The notes below the pieces were generated by a model, which did no database searches, had not been told where the DNA came from, and was given only the letters and a program-made list of their open reading frames with translations. Both the position numbers and the translations under genes were made by a program. A DNA stretch of 64,000 bases from Turbatrix aceti (Eukaryota > Nematoda > Chromadorea > Rhabditida > Panagrolaimidae), in assembly GCA_963969345.1 (NCBI GenBank), contig OZ017766.1, positions 7,812,001-7,876,000 on the forward strand. The letters run 5' to 3'. Below are positions 46,831 to 57,441 of the stretch, piece after piece. Position 1 is the first letter of the stretch. Each line of letters begins with the position of its first letter.

Positions 46831-47372
46831 ACTTGGCGCAACCGATTGGCATGAAATTTTGCGCAGTTATAGTGCCAAGGACGGTAATTGAATTTACGAT
46901 ATAAAAATTTGTCCGAAGTTCAACGGACAAAAAATCAGGTACTGGAATTGACTTTTTTAAAATTTTTGGCATGAGATTTTTCAAAAACTACGGCATTTGC
47001 AAGTACGTGTAGCATATTATTTGACGTGCTTTTTGATAGACAATTTTTTTTTTTAATGTAAAAATTAGGAGTCACCAACTTTAATAATGCCGAAATGACA
47101 AGTGCCATTTTCTGCATTTTTGAAGTCGGTGACCTCTAATTTTTACATTTTTAAAAAATTCTCCATCAAAAAGCGAGTCAAATGATATAAAACACGCACT
47201 TGAAAATGCTGTTGTTTTTGAAAAATCTCATGCCAAAAATTTAAAAAATGCCAAATATCAGTACTTGATTTTCCGTCCGTTCAACTTGGGGCAAATTTCG
47301 ATATCACGAACGCAATTATCATCCTTGTCACTAAAACTGCACAAAAATCCACGCTAATAAGTTTAGCCAAGT
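46831..47372. repeat. Palindromic repeat, family B (best copy)
   Basis: Inverted repeat of about 540 bp. Outer ends ACTTGGCGCAACCG and, inverted, ACTTGGCTAAACTT; arms pair GTCCGAAGTTCAACGGAC with its mirror near 47.28 kb. The centre has GGAGTCACCAACTTTAATAA against AAGTCGGTGACCTCTAATTT. No coding capacity. Confidence 0.75.
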
Positions 47373-47755
47373 AAAATTGCAATAAGATATTGATCTATCA
47401 AATCGGCTTGATACTTTTTTTACCCAACATCAAAGTCCATAAAAACCCCCCCCCAAACAATGATTTTTATGGACTCCTTTTTTTTGTGTGAAAAAAATCT
47501 ATTCACACAATAAAATCCCCCTATTTATCATGAACAAATAAGCCGCCGCATTTTTGTTCAAAAATTTTTGTCCAAGCCAACTTTCATTCATTTCCGGAGT
47601 GTCAAAAAAAGTGACAGTTCAAAAAAATGTTCTGATAAAGCAAAAATATTTTCATACATATTTTGTAAAAGATAAAAACTGTTTTCCCCCAAAAATATGC
47701 ACTTCCATTGTCTTTTCTTCACTTCAAAAAAAATCAACAATAATACTCAATCCAA

Positions 47756-49792
47756 TCACAGCAAAAAACGTCGTCGAGAAGTTTCCATTTCGTGGCGCTG
47801 AAAAAAAAATGACACCATAAATTACGGTAATCTCATAATTATATTTATTGTGTTTGTTTACGAACGCAAAAGAGAACGCTAGGATTTGTGTTTTCTTTTT
47901 TTTTGAGGGTTCAAAAAGCGCGTTTGCGTCAATAAAAAAATATTTTCAAAAAAAAACAACGAACCTTGAACACAAATTCGTACTCGCCTTCGTTGGGATC
48001 AAAAGTGCCCTTCTGGATCCACTTGAGACGAAGGGTAAAACGCGGTCCGAGTTCGTGGAGAGCAGCTTTTTCGCCTTCGCGCTTGAATTCGTATCTGTGG
48101 TGCCGGAAGAAGATGTAATCTCTTTGGTTGTGGAAAGTGACCACCCGACGTCCGGTGAACTGGGGATCCTGGGGAAAGAGGCAGAGAAGCATGCGGGAAA
48201 CCAGAAGACCCAGACGAGTCGAAAAATTATTCAGGATGACCTCGGGATAGTGACCAGTCAGGTCACCGACTTCCTTGATGTCCTTTCGCCACTTGAAAGA
48301 GTTGATTTTAAAGTAGGCAGTCGGGCCTTCGGGCAGGTGGCAGAGGAGAAGGCCGTCTGGAAAAAAAGGATGTTTTGGGGCAAAAAAACAGCAAAAGGGT
48401 TAAATTTTAGGGATAAAAGTGCATTTTCAGGCCAGAAATTACGATAAAACTACAAATAATTAAATTTGTGCCAAAAAAAGTAACGTCAAACCACTGAGTT
48501 ACGATAAATCGCATTTTTAGGCCAAAAAACACTAACTAAGTCACGACCAGGAATGGGCGAACGTTCGTGTTCGTTCGCGAATAAATTCAAATTTTTGCGT
48601 TCGTGTTCGTTCGAGAACAGATTTGCTTTGTTCGCGAACAAAGAAAAATTTTCCGAAAAGATAAAACGAACATAAATTTAGGTAAAATCAGTTTAATGGT
48701 GCCGAAATTGATGTTATTTTTCCGCAAAATGGCAAAAAATGTAAATTGCCTTTTGCAATAAAAAGTGTAGAAAAACTGTCATCAAAAACGTGAAAACGCA
48801 TAGTACCGAAGTTTACGTTTTTATGCCCAGTTTGGACAAAATTTTGTATAAAATATGCTAAAAATCTGTTCGTTGTTCGTTCGTGTTCGTTCGCGAACAC
48901 TGACAAAAATGTTCGTGTTCGTTCGATTTCTCAAACAAAATTAACAAAATGTTCGTGTTTCTTACGATCAAATTTTTGGGTTACGATCAAAAAAAATTAC
49001 GTAAAAAACAAATTTTTAGGCCCGGATTTACGATCAATCAAATTTTAGGCCAAAAAACAGTAAATGCTCGTTTGAAAAATAAAATTTAAAAAGTGCAAGC
49101 AAAAAAAGTTACAGAATTACGATCATTCAAATTTAACCCAAAAAAACTGTACGCCCTAAATTACGATCTATAAAACCCTTTCCCACTCACCAGGAACTTT
49201 CTTGCGCTTGTCATCATGAATAACAGCCACATCGGTGAATCCAGCGTCAATGGCCTGTTTGACGACTTTTTTCAGAGGCAACAAACGTCGAGGAAAAACC
49301 TCCGTGCCAGGAATGATGCGATTGAGTTCGAGACAAAATTTGACAGTGTGCGATTTTGCCTTCGGCGAAGTCGTCAGCAGGACGCGAGGCTGTTTCTCGC
49401 GATTAAAGTATCCAGAAAGCTCGTCAAATTCCTGATCGTGGAGAATTTCCTCGTCTTCATCGTCGACGAAGGAATCCTCAATTTCACGGGTATTTTCAAT
49501 CGTGCGAACGACTGTTTTTGGAACTGCGTCATCGCCGAGTTCGCTTCGAAGCTGTTTTCGCGCTTGTCGACGCTGACTTTTGGCCTACAAATTGAAAAAG
49601 AAAATAAAACTGTAAAAACAAGGGGTAAAAACTGTTTTTTTGTCCTACCAAGCTTTTTTGTTGCCGAATCAATCGACCACGATCCGCCTTTGCAGCCTTG
49701 TCAATCTTCCGGCGGATCGTTAATTCGCTAGCAAGCGGAGCGTCAGCCCGAAGCTCGGGGCGGTTCAGGGGATTTTCGTTGTCTGAAGACAT
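47756..49792 (-). CDS. RPF1: Ribosome production factor 1 (Brix domain)
   Basis: Nucleolar assembly factor for the large (60S) ribosomal subunit. Exons: 49792-49649, 49584-49191, 48356-47965, 47797-47756; 323 residues, close to the usual 300-350. The N-terminus is basic and charged ([17 protein letters not shown]). The Brix domain starts near [12 protein letters not shown] and contains [59 protein letters not shown] and the sigma70-like [17 protein letters not shown]. The tiny last exon encodes [13 protein letters not shown], matching the conserved family end. An in-frame upstream Met exists, but the chosen Met gives the family-like start. Intron 2 holds a family C element. It is divergent from the NUDT8-like gene. 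Confidence 0.95.
48548..48955 (+). repeat. Family C element in RPF1 intron 2
   Basis: Begins CAGGAATGGGCGAACGTTCG and carries the same core as the 41.5 kb copy; its right end is truncated at about AAAATGTTCGTG. Confidence 0.7.
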
Positions 49793-50320
49793 GACACCAA
49801 AAAAACGAAACGCAGACAGCCGATGATCATAAAAATCCAAACAAACGAGTTTTTTTGGGAAGTGAGAAAAGTTTTCGTTGTAAAAGCACCGAAACGCGTA
49901 AAAACGCGATGATATTTCTGTCTGCTTTCTTTCTTCTTTCCAGTTTTGCTCTTCTTTTTTCTTATCCTCGTGCTCGTGTAAAATGTAACATAACTTTTTT
50001 TTATCATCATTGTTGCTGTTCTGAATTATCCTGCGGTGAGTTTGGGGTTGGGAAAACTTATTTGGGGTTGTTACTGATTTACTGTCTTCAAATTAGGAAA
50101 ATAGGCTTTTTTAGCTTGTTTTCCGGTTTTTCTGACAGATATTATTTTTTCTGGCTTGTCTGATTCTGGATTGGCTGGGAGTAGTCGATTTCAGGTGCTC
50201 TCGATCAAAAGGAACAGTTCGAGGGCGTTTAGTCGACTTACAACTTTTAAAATGGCCTAAAAACCCGAGATTTGACAAAAGTTTTTTTAAGGAGTGGAAA
50301 ACTGTTTCAGACGCCTGAAA
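49793..50320. other. Divergent promoter region of RPF1 and the NUDT8-like gene
   Basis: A 528-bp head-to-head spacer between two start codons, probably a shared bidirectional promoter. No TATA box or other specific site is clear to me. Confidence 0.5.
50301..50310 (+). promoter_or_regulatory. Candidate trans-splice acceptor
   Basis: ACTGTTTCAG lies 10 bases before the chosen ATG of the NUDT8-like gene. No upstream coding exon is needed, so it may receive a spliced leader or close a 5' UTR intron. Confidence 0.45.
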
Positions 50321-51845
50321 ATGCTAGTCCCCCGTCTACCGGCGACTATAAATGCCGTGAGACATGGCACATCCATGGTCAAACGTATTCCTTCTCCCGA
50401 AGTCGACGATTTAATGTCAACTCTCCTTACACCCCAAAATCAAGCCCGTTTCATCGAAAACGCAGAAAAAATGCACAAACGAAAACCGAAAAAGGGTCGT
50501 CTAGGTCCGAGGCCTCGGAGCAAGGGCGACAGTGCCGTTCTCGTGGGTTTTGTCCACCGAGAAGCCGTGTTATCCTCAAAAAACCCGGCGGAAAGACAGG
50601 CTCAGCCCTGGACGCTCCTTACCCATCGGTCCTACCTTCTTCGAAACCACAGAGGAGAACTCTGCTTCCCCGGTGGACGTCTGGAAGAAGGCGAATCGAT
50701 GGTTGAAGGCGCTCTTCGGGAAACAGAGGAGGAAATTGCGCTCCCGGCGAACGAGGTCGATGTCTGGGGCATTGCTCCAGGGTCACTGACTCGTTCGCTC
50801 ACGCACAATGTCTTCCCGGTTGTCGGTGTCATTGGAGACCACGCGCTTACTCAAGTCCGGCCTACCGATGACGAAGTTCAGGCTGTTTTCTTGGTTTGTT
50901 TTTTTTTGACAGTTGGTTACGATATTTGCTCAGAACAGCAAAAAAATATACCAAATTAAAAAAATATATAATTTTAGACAACTTTCGCTCTTTTTGTTAG
51001 CTGAAACGATCAAAAACGCAAAAAAATCAATCAAAATAGTGATTTTTGACTGAAAACACGGAAAAATTGACAAAAATAATACAGAACCCAAATTTTTGAA
51101 GAGTAACAAAAATGAACGTAAAACACAAAATTAATAACGGTCAAAAAACTCGAGTAAGAAACCAATCGTAACTTACAAGAAGTAATATCGTAAAAACTAT
51201 CGTATAACTTTTTCGCGTCGAGATTATAAATCGAAAACGATAGTTTTTTAGTGTTTCTGGAGAAGAATATGTATCACTATGATTTTCGTTTTGGGATTAA
51301 AGACTGGAAACGGTTGCTTATCACTGGCTCTCAAACGGAAATTTTTTTTTCGTTTTGGGACAAAATTTTATAAAAGTCGTTTTACACGGTTAAGAACAAT
51401 TTTTTTTATTTCATATCAAAAATTGTAAACAGTCATTTTTCATTGAGTCTCGAACGGAAAATTGTTTTTCGTTACCAAAAATTTGAAACTGTCGATTTTT
51501 TTTCGTTCTGAGACCAAATTTTGAGACAAATCGTTTTTTACTGTTTGTCAAACGGAAAATTTAGTTTTTTTGTCTCGAACGGAATTTTTTTTAAACGATC
51601 ATTTTTACCCTTTGTTTTAGGTTCCCCTGAGCGACTTCCTCAACTCATCGTTCTATACATACTTTCGTCACAAAAAGGTGTACTACCGTCTTCCAGTCTT
51701 CAAATCTGCGAATTACCTGACGCTCTCGACGACCCCGACAGCCTACCATAATCCAGACCGCGTTCTCCACATCTGGGGGCTTTCAGCGTTGCTCATGAGC
51801 CAGGTGATGGGCGCTCTCGTTCCCGAGCTCTGGAAACCCTACTGA
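50321..51845 (+). CDS. NUDT8-like Nudix hydrolase (probable CoA diphosphatase)
   Basis: Likely hydrolyses coenzyme A and acyl-CoAs to phosphopantetheine and 3',5'-ADP, in mitochondria by analogy with NUDT8. Exons 50321-50893 and 51621-51845; 265 residues. The N-terminus (MLVPRLPATINAVRHGTS) is basic and Ser/Thr-containing, like a mitochondrial presequence. LLTHRSYLLRNHRGELCFPGG is the CoA-pyrophosphatase signature, followed by the Nudix box at about residues 119-141 with catalytic Glu residues in RETEEEI. The glycine near the end of the box is Ala here. The C-terminal VFKSANYLTLSTTP... and HIWGLSALLMSQVM match the family end. The ATG is chosen because an in-frame upstream Met lies within the acceptor region. 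AATAAA at 51956-51961. Confidence 0.9.
51010..51615 (+). repeat. Intronic array in the NUDT8-like gene
   Basis: Degenerate units such as TTTTTTTTCGTTTTGGGACAA and TTTTTTGTCTCGAACGGAA recur about every 60-75 bases. The T-rich strand is the sense strand of the gene. Confidence 0.65.
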
Positions 51846-52064
51846 CCCCGACCCCGATTTCATATCCGTCATTTTTTTTCGATTCGGTGCCCCAAAATAA
51901 CCCCTGTGCCATGTTATGTTGTCCAACAGAGTAAATACATAGAATTCTAAAAAAAAATAAAAAAGCAATTTTTTTTATGTTTAAAGCTCAAAAATCTCTT
52001 CCGGGTTGGATATTTGTAGGTACAGTGAAATAATGCGGAGTCATAAAAAAACAAGACTTCCGGG

Positions 52065-55000
52065 TCAACTTTTTCTCGTCGTCGGTGAAGAAGAGGAACC
52101 GGAACCGGCCGTGATGGCCGGAAGTCGACGATCACGCTGAGCTTTTGTAATCGCGATTTGCAGGTATTGCAACCACTCTTCGGCCTTGGAACGATCGGAA
52201 GCCTTGAGGACGTAGCTTTTCTCGTCGTCGGTGAAGATTTCGAAAGCCCGGGGAAGACTCTTGCGAGACTGGCGTCCACGTGAGAGGCTACGGACTGAAC
52301 GGACCTTTCGCAGGTCAATTGTTGGGGGTGCGGGCTTGTTTTGCGTCTAAAAATTTGTTTGGATTTATTGGGTTCAAAATTTTTTTTGGTCTCGGAAAGA
52401 AAAACAAAAAAAAATCGGTTGAAAACCGTGGAAAAACGATTGTTACAAAATTTTTGGTCCTATAACGAAAAAAAATGTGTTCGAATTTTTGGTTCCGAAA
52501 CGAAAAATATTTTCTTTTCGGGACCTATTGAAAAACCAACGTTAACAATTTTGAGTCTCAAAAACGAAAAAAAAAGTTTTCGGTTCAAAACACGGTAAAA
52601 ATGACCATGGCGAATTTTTGAAAAATATTCCGTTCGAAACCCGTGTAAAACGACCGTATCCTAACTTCGGTCCTGAAACGAAAAATAATTTCAGTTCATA
52701 AAACCGCATCAAAAAACAAAAAAATCGTTTGTCGCAAAAAGCAAAAAATCGTTTGTCCCACAACGAAAAAAAAAATTGGGTTCGAAACCTAGAGAAAAAC
52801 GAACGTTTCCGATTTTTTGTCATAAAGCAAAAAAATCCGTTCGAGACTCAATGAGCAATGATTTCTAATTTTCGGTTCTGAACGGAAAAAAAATTCCCTT
52901 CAAGAAACCGTTCCTTATTTTTTGTGTTGTTTTGGAACTTACCGCAACCTGACGTTCGCCAGAACTCGTCGAAGTCAGCCCAGCCGAAGACAGGGTAAAA
53001 TACTTTGTGTGCCATCTCTTGAGAAACATCCACCTGCCCTTCTTCTCTTGCAACTGTCCCTCCAGGAGTGGCATGTTATTGTTGCCGGCGGCTGTTTTGA
53101 TAAGTGATTTGACTTTTTCTGGATGAGCGCACGCAAAACAGACCCATCTCTGTCTGACTGCGTCAAACGTGAACGAATCAAAATACCTGGAATCCTGGAG
53201 TTCTTTGAGCATCTGTGATTGCTCTTTTTCCGTCGGAAAAGCCGAAGTAACGAGCGTGACGAGTTCCTGTGATTTTGTGACGTCTTTTGGAAGCCTGGAC
53301 CACGTCATCAAAAGTCCTTCAAATTCTTCAGAATCCTGGGGCAAAACTCGGTTATTTGATTCGATGGCGGATGCTTGAAGTTGCAAAAAAAGAAGATGGA
53401 TCCAAACTGCTGGGATTTTAGTTTTGAATGCAAATGCTTCCTGGGAATTTAGGCAGTACTGTTGATTTTTTTCCTGACACGAAAAATGCACAAACATTCT
53501 CGAAGTTTTCGCGCTGGGACCCTGTGCCGAGCATTTTGAGGGAATTGGGTACTTTTTCGAAATTTCGTGAACAAAACGGACAACTTTGGATCTTCGATGG
53601 TCGACAAATTGTCGGACGACGTCGCCGCGGTCTTCCATCCAGTCAGAAGTCGTCCGACTGGAGCTCATTCGTCCGAGGGTGTCAGACGAATGAGCCCGAG
53701 ATTTCGTCGTTGAATGCGAATTTGAATTCGAAGATTTCGGTCTTGATTGGGAACCCGACCTCTTTGGCGGTAACCGTGAATTGTCAATTGCCAAACTCGA
53801 AGTCGTGATTGGAGAATCTGCACTGGCGACCGGGAACGTTGTTCTGAACCCAATTGACCCATTTTCTAGGACTGTGAGATTTCGGGGTCGAGGCTGGGGT
53901 CGGACCCTTCCATCTTTTCCAACTGAGACCGGGGTTGACAAAAGTGCGAGTTGGGTCGGAGAAACGCTAAAGCCTCCGGCAACCGCGAGCGCACTGCTCC
54001 GCCGAGTTTTTCCATCTTCAACGACCGAATTTGGGGGTCTTTGATTACTCAAACTTCCATTTGAACGCATTTTGTATAATTCCGCCAGGTGCCTGGTGTT
54101 TCGGTCGAGATCCTGTTCGGTTTTGGGCGTCGGAAGAGAAGTTATGTATATTTGCTCCAGGTGGGGTAACCTGAAGGGCTTTCGAGGGGGTAGAAGGGGG
54201 TCGATGGCGGAAGAGGTCGATTTGAGGACATTTGGACCGGGATCGTTGGGAAGATGCTTGCTGGACGAGCGTCTGGAGTGCACGGATTCTGCGGATTGGT
54301 AGCTGGTCGGGTATTGGGGCGATAAGCGGAGACGGACGCCGTCGGAGTCGAGGAGGGAACGTTTGGAGGAGGCTTCTTCGTGGTGCCGCTTTTCTTCGCT
54401 GAAATTGGGGGAATTAGGAAAATTTTTTATCTATTTTGGATTTTTGAACGAAAAAAAATTAATTTTCTATACAAAAAACAATAAAAAACGAGTGTTTCTA
54501 GTTTTTGGTCCCGGAACGAAAAGAAACGTTCAACAAACGAAAACGGGTCTCAAAGCGAAAAACATGTTTTTCGTTCGATAAACAGTGAAAAACGAGCATT
54601 ACCAAAATTTTGTCTTGAAACGAAAAAAATGGTAGAGACCGATTGATTCCAATTTTTGGTTCCGAAACGAAAAAAAACGTTGGACTACAAAAACGGGTCT
54701 CAAAACGAAAAACTTATTTTCCGTTCAAGAAACAGTGAAAAATGATTTTTTTTCTAAAACGTTGTGAAAGAAAAAAAATAAATATGCATTGAGACGCAAA
54801 CTAAAATTTCGTTTTGAGACCCAGTCAAAAACAACCGTTTCTCAGAACGAAAACTAATATTTCGTTCGAGAAACAGTGAAAAACGGCCGTTTCCATTTTT
54901 TTAGTTCGAAAACGAAAAAAAATACTCTGTTCGAAGCTTTGGTACAAATAACAGTTTTCAAATTTTTGTTTGTTTTTTTTGCATAGTCTCACATGGAAAA

Positions 55001-57441
55001 AAAATTTTCCGTGTGAGACCCAGTCAAAAACAACCGTTTCCAATTTTTGGTCTCCAAACGAAAAAAAAAATTCCGTTCAAAACCATTTTCAAAATCCAAC
55101 TCACTTGCAGAGCATCTCAATCCTCTGATACATGGATAAACACGAATTTCGCTCGGCAAAAACCTTGATAATGCCGAGATGATGCTGCGCGCTGAAAGGA
55201 TACACCTCGGCGACGTTGCCGATCTCCTTCAGCAGAATCGGCAGATTCTGCGAATTGGATTTGTGGCAGAGTTCGATGAGGTCAGGCACAGCGAGAGCCG
55301 CGCACTCCCGCGATAGTCGACCGATGCTGCCGATGACTTTGGCCATCGTAACCAGGTTGCTCTGCGTCGGCGTGTGCTGCCTGATGGCGCGTTTCATCGG
55401 AATGAGCTGTGAGATGAGCGCTGAGCCCCTGCCCATCGTAATGATCGACATGTAGATGTGCAGGACGGCGGTGCACGTCGTCGGACTTTGCAGAAAGTCT
55501 TCGAATACCGGAAGGAAGGGGATTATCAGCTAAAAAAAGGGGGTAATTATTGTCGTTTTTTTTTTCTGAAATTTTTTGCTTTGGTACCGAAATTTATCCT
55601 CAGTAATCTTTTTTTTAAGCTTTTTTTTAATTTTAAAAGTTGTTTAAAAAATTAAAAAAACAAAGCTGTTTTATCAAAAATTAAAAAAAAAATTATTTTT
55701 TTTTATTTTGAAAATTTCGTTTTTAAAAAAATTTCAATTTTGAAAAAAAAATTTTTCATAATTTCGAAAATTAGAAAATCAGTTTTCATTTTTTACTGCA
55801 AAATTAAAATTAAAAAATTTTAATTTTTTAATTTTAATTTTTTAAAATGCATATTTTTTTTATTATCGGTATTTTAGATAATTAAAAAAATCTAAAAAAC
55901 CGAAAAATATTTTCACAGTATTTTTTTTTTATTATTTTAAAAAGTATTATAATATTTTTTTTTAATTTAAAAATAATAAAAAAATTTCGTTTAGAAACCA
56001 AAAAAATATTATTTACAAATAAAATTTTGCATTAAATTTTTTTTATTTAAAAATAAATTTTGTAAAAAATTGTAACTCACGTCAGGCTTGGTGTGGAGGA
56101 CGTGTGAGGCAAGCTGGAGAAGAGACAACTTTTCAGAAGTATCGGTACCCGGATTAGGCAAAAGTTCAAAAAGAGGAACGAGATGGGCGTGAAAAGGTTC
56201 CCGGTTGTCCCGGTAGATAAGCGGAAACACACGAAGCAGTGAATAATTGCCACCGAGAACATTTGAAATAATCTGGACAGCGTATTGCGCGACTAGTTTA
56301 CCGTTGTGAATCGCCGCGAGTGCGAGGTAGCTGGAAGTCGATCGGACAAATTCGGCATTCAGCGACGAAAGTGCCTTGACCGCGGCTGGGATTGCTACGA
56401 TCATGACTGCTTTTTTGCTGTGATACTAAAAATTATTTATTTCCGGATGAATTTCAATCGTAAAACATTGAAAAAGTGAAAAAATTTGTTTTCAATATAA
56501 AAATTTAAAAAATTTCTAAAAAATTTGAAAATTATTAAAAAAAATGATTTTCAATTTCATAATCTTTTTTTTTTTATATTTTTTCTTATTTTAAATTTTT
56601 ATTAAAAATAAAAAAAATTAAATTTAAAAAAAATTTAAACATTTTACATTGATTTTCATTTTTAGTTTTCAGTAAAAACCGTTTTTCAAATTTTTTTCAC
56701 ATTATTAAATTTAAAAAATTTTTTCTTGCGTTTTCAAATTTTTTCAAATTTCGTTTTCAGTTTTTTTTTACATTTTTAAATTTTGCCAAATTTGTTTTTC
56801 AAAAATATTTTTTTTTTCAATTTATTTTAATTTTGGTTTCGAAATTTTATTTCTAATTTGTAAAAAAAATTTGTAAATATTTTAAATTATTTTTATATTG
56901 ATAAAAAAATTCGTACATACCAAAAAAAGACTGGACATAATTTCCTGCGCGATCCTGCAGTGCGGAGAGTCATCGACGTGTCCGTTGTAGAGGACCAAAC
57001 TCATCGGATGATGCAGAGAAGACTCCAAAACATCGACGAGCGCCGGAGCATACGTTTCCATGCACGATGAATCCCGGATAGCCGCCATGGCTCTCGACAT
57101 TGCCAGTTCAACGACCGATTGATCCGAACGACTGTCGACGAATCCAGGATCGCTGAAGATACGTTTGATCACCGGCAGAGCTTGGTGCTAAAAAAAAAGA
57201 GGGGTCAAAGGGTCAAAAAAAAATCCAAAATGCAATTACGTACCAATTCTGTGAGAATCTCAAAATCTGAGACGCTGAAAAGTTGGTCAGCGCTGTGATT
57301 GTTGTTATTGTTGTTGCTTCGCTGGTGAAGGACCTGCATGAGAACTGACTGGGAGCGGGGAGATGAGAACGGTGAGGTCGTCCGGCTCACCGACTGGCCC
57401 GGAGGGTAGGGTACCGGCGGCACCGAGGACTGCACTGGCAT
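52065..57441 (-). CDS. Melted/VEPH1-type PH-domain protein
   Basis: Membrane-associated adaptor family; fly Melted links insulin/FOXO and TOR signalling at the plasma membrane. Exons: 57441-57244, 57187-56921, 56425-56081, 55529-55105, 54398-52943, 52346-52065; 990 residues. The N-terminal alpha-helical (armadillo-like) region has [30 protein letters not shown] and [10 protein letters not shown] disordered Ser/Pro-rich middle (about residues 440-650) follows, then a conserved region ending [16 protein letters not shown]. The PH domain (about 853-965) has [26 protein letters not shown] and [20 protein letters not shown] with [11 protein letters not shown], split by the last intron. All joins keep frame. 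The start is the first ATG in the first exon, 20 bases after acceptor AATTTCAG; poly-Asn (N6) lies nearby. The upstream end is the least certain part. Confidence 0.92.
52350..52920 (-). repeat. Intronic array in the Melted-like gene (3' intron)
   Basis: Units like CCGAAACGAAAAA and GTTCGAAACCC recur on the plus strand, i.e. TTTTTCGTTTCGG on the sense strand, about every 60-70 bases. Same theme as the arrays in the NUDT8-like and GBE1 genes. Confidence 0.65.
54430..55090 (-). repeat. Intronic array in the Melted-like gene (exon 4-5 intron)
   Basis: About ten units with AAACGAAAAA, ACGGGTCTCAAAACGAAAAA and CAGTGAAAAACG on the plus strand. The sense strand is T-rich. One stretch repeats ACCCAGTCAAAAACAACCGT exactly (near 54.82 and 55.02 kb). 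Confidence 0.7.

Larger units (their letters stand above)
45534..47755. other. Intergenic region
   Basis: A/T-rich, with no gene found. The main content is the large palindrome at 46.83-47.37 kb. Confidence 0.5.

Noticed and set aside
49529..49840. Longer RPF1 N-terminus beginning MDFYDHRLSAF
   Set aside because: The shorter start MSSDNENP gives an acidic, family-like N-terminus; the extension looks like 5' UTR.
52770..52800. GGTTCGAAACC resembling a tRNA B box
   Set aside because: Part of the intronic GTTCGAAACC array; no A box, acceptor stem or cloverleaf around it.
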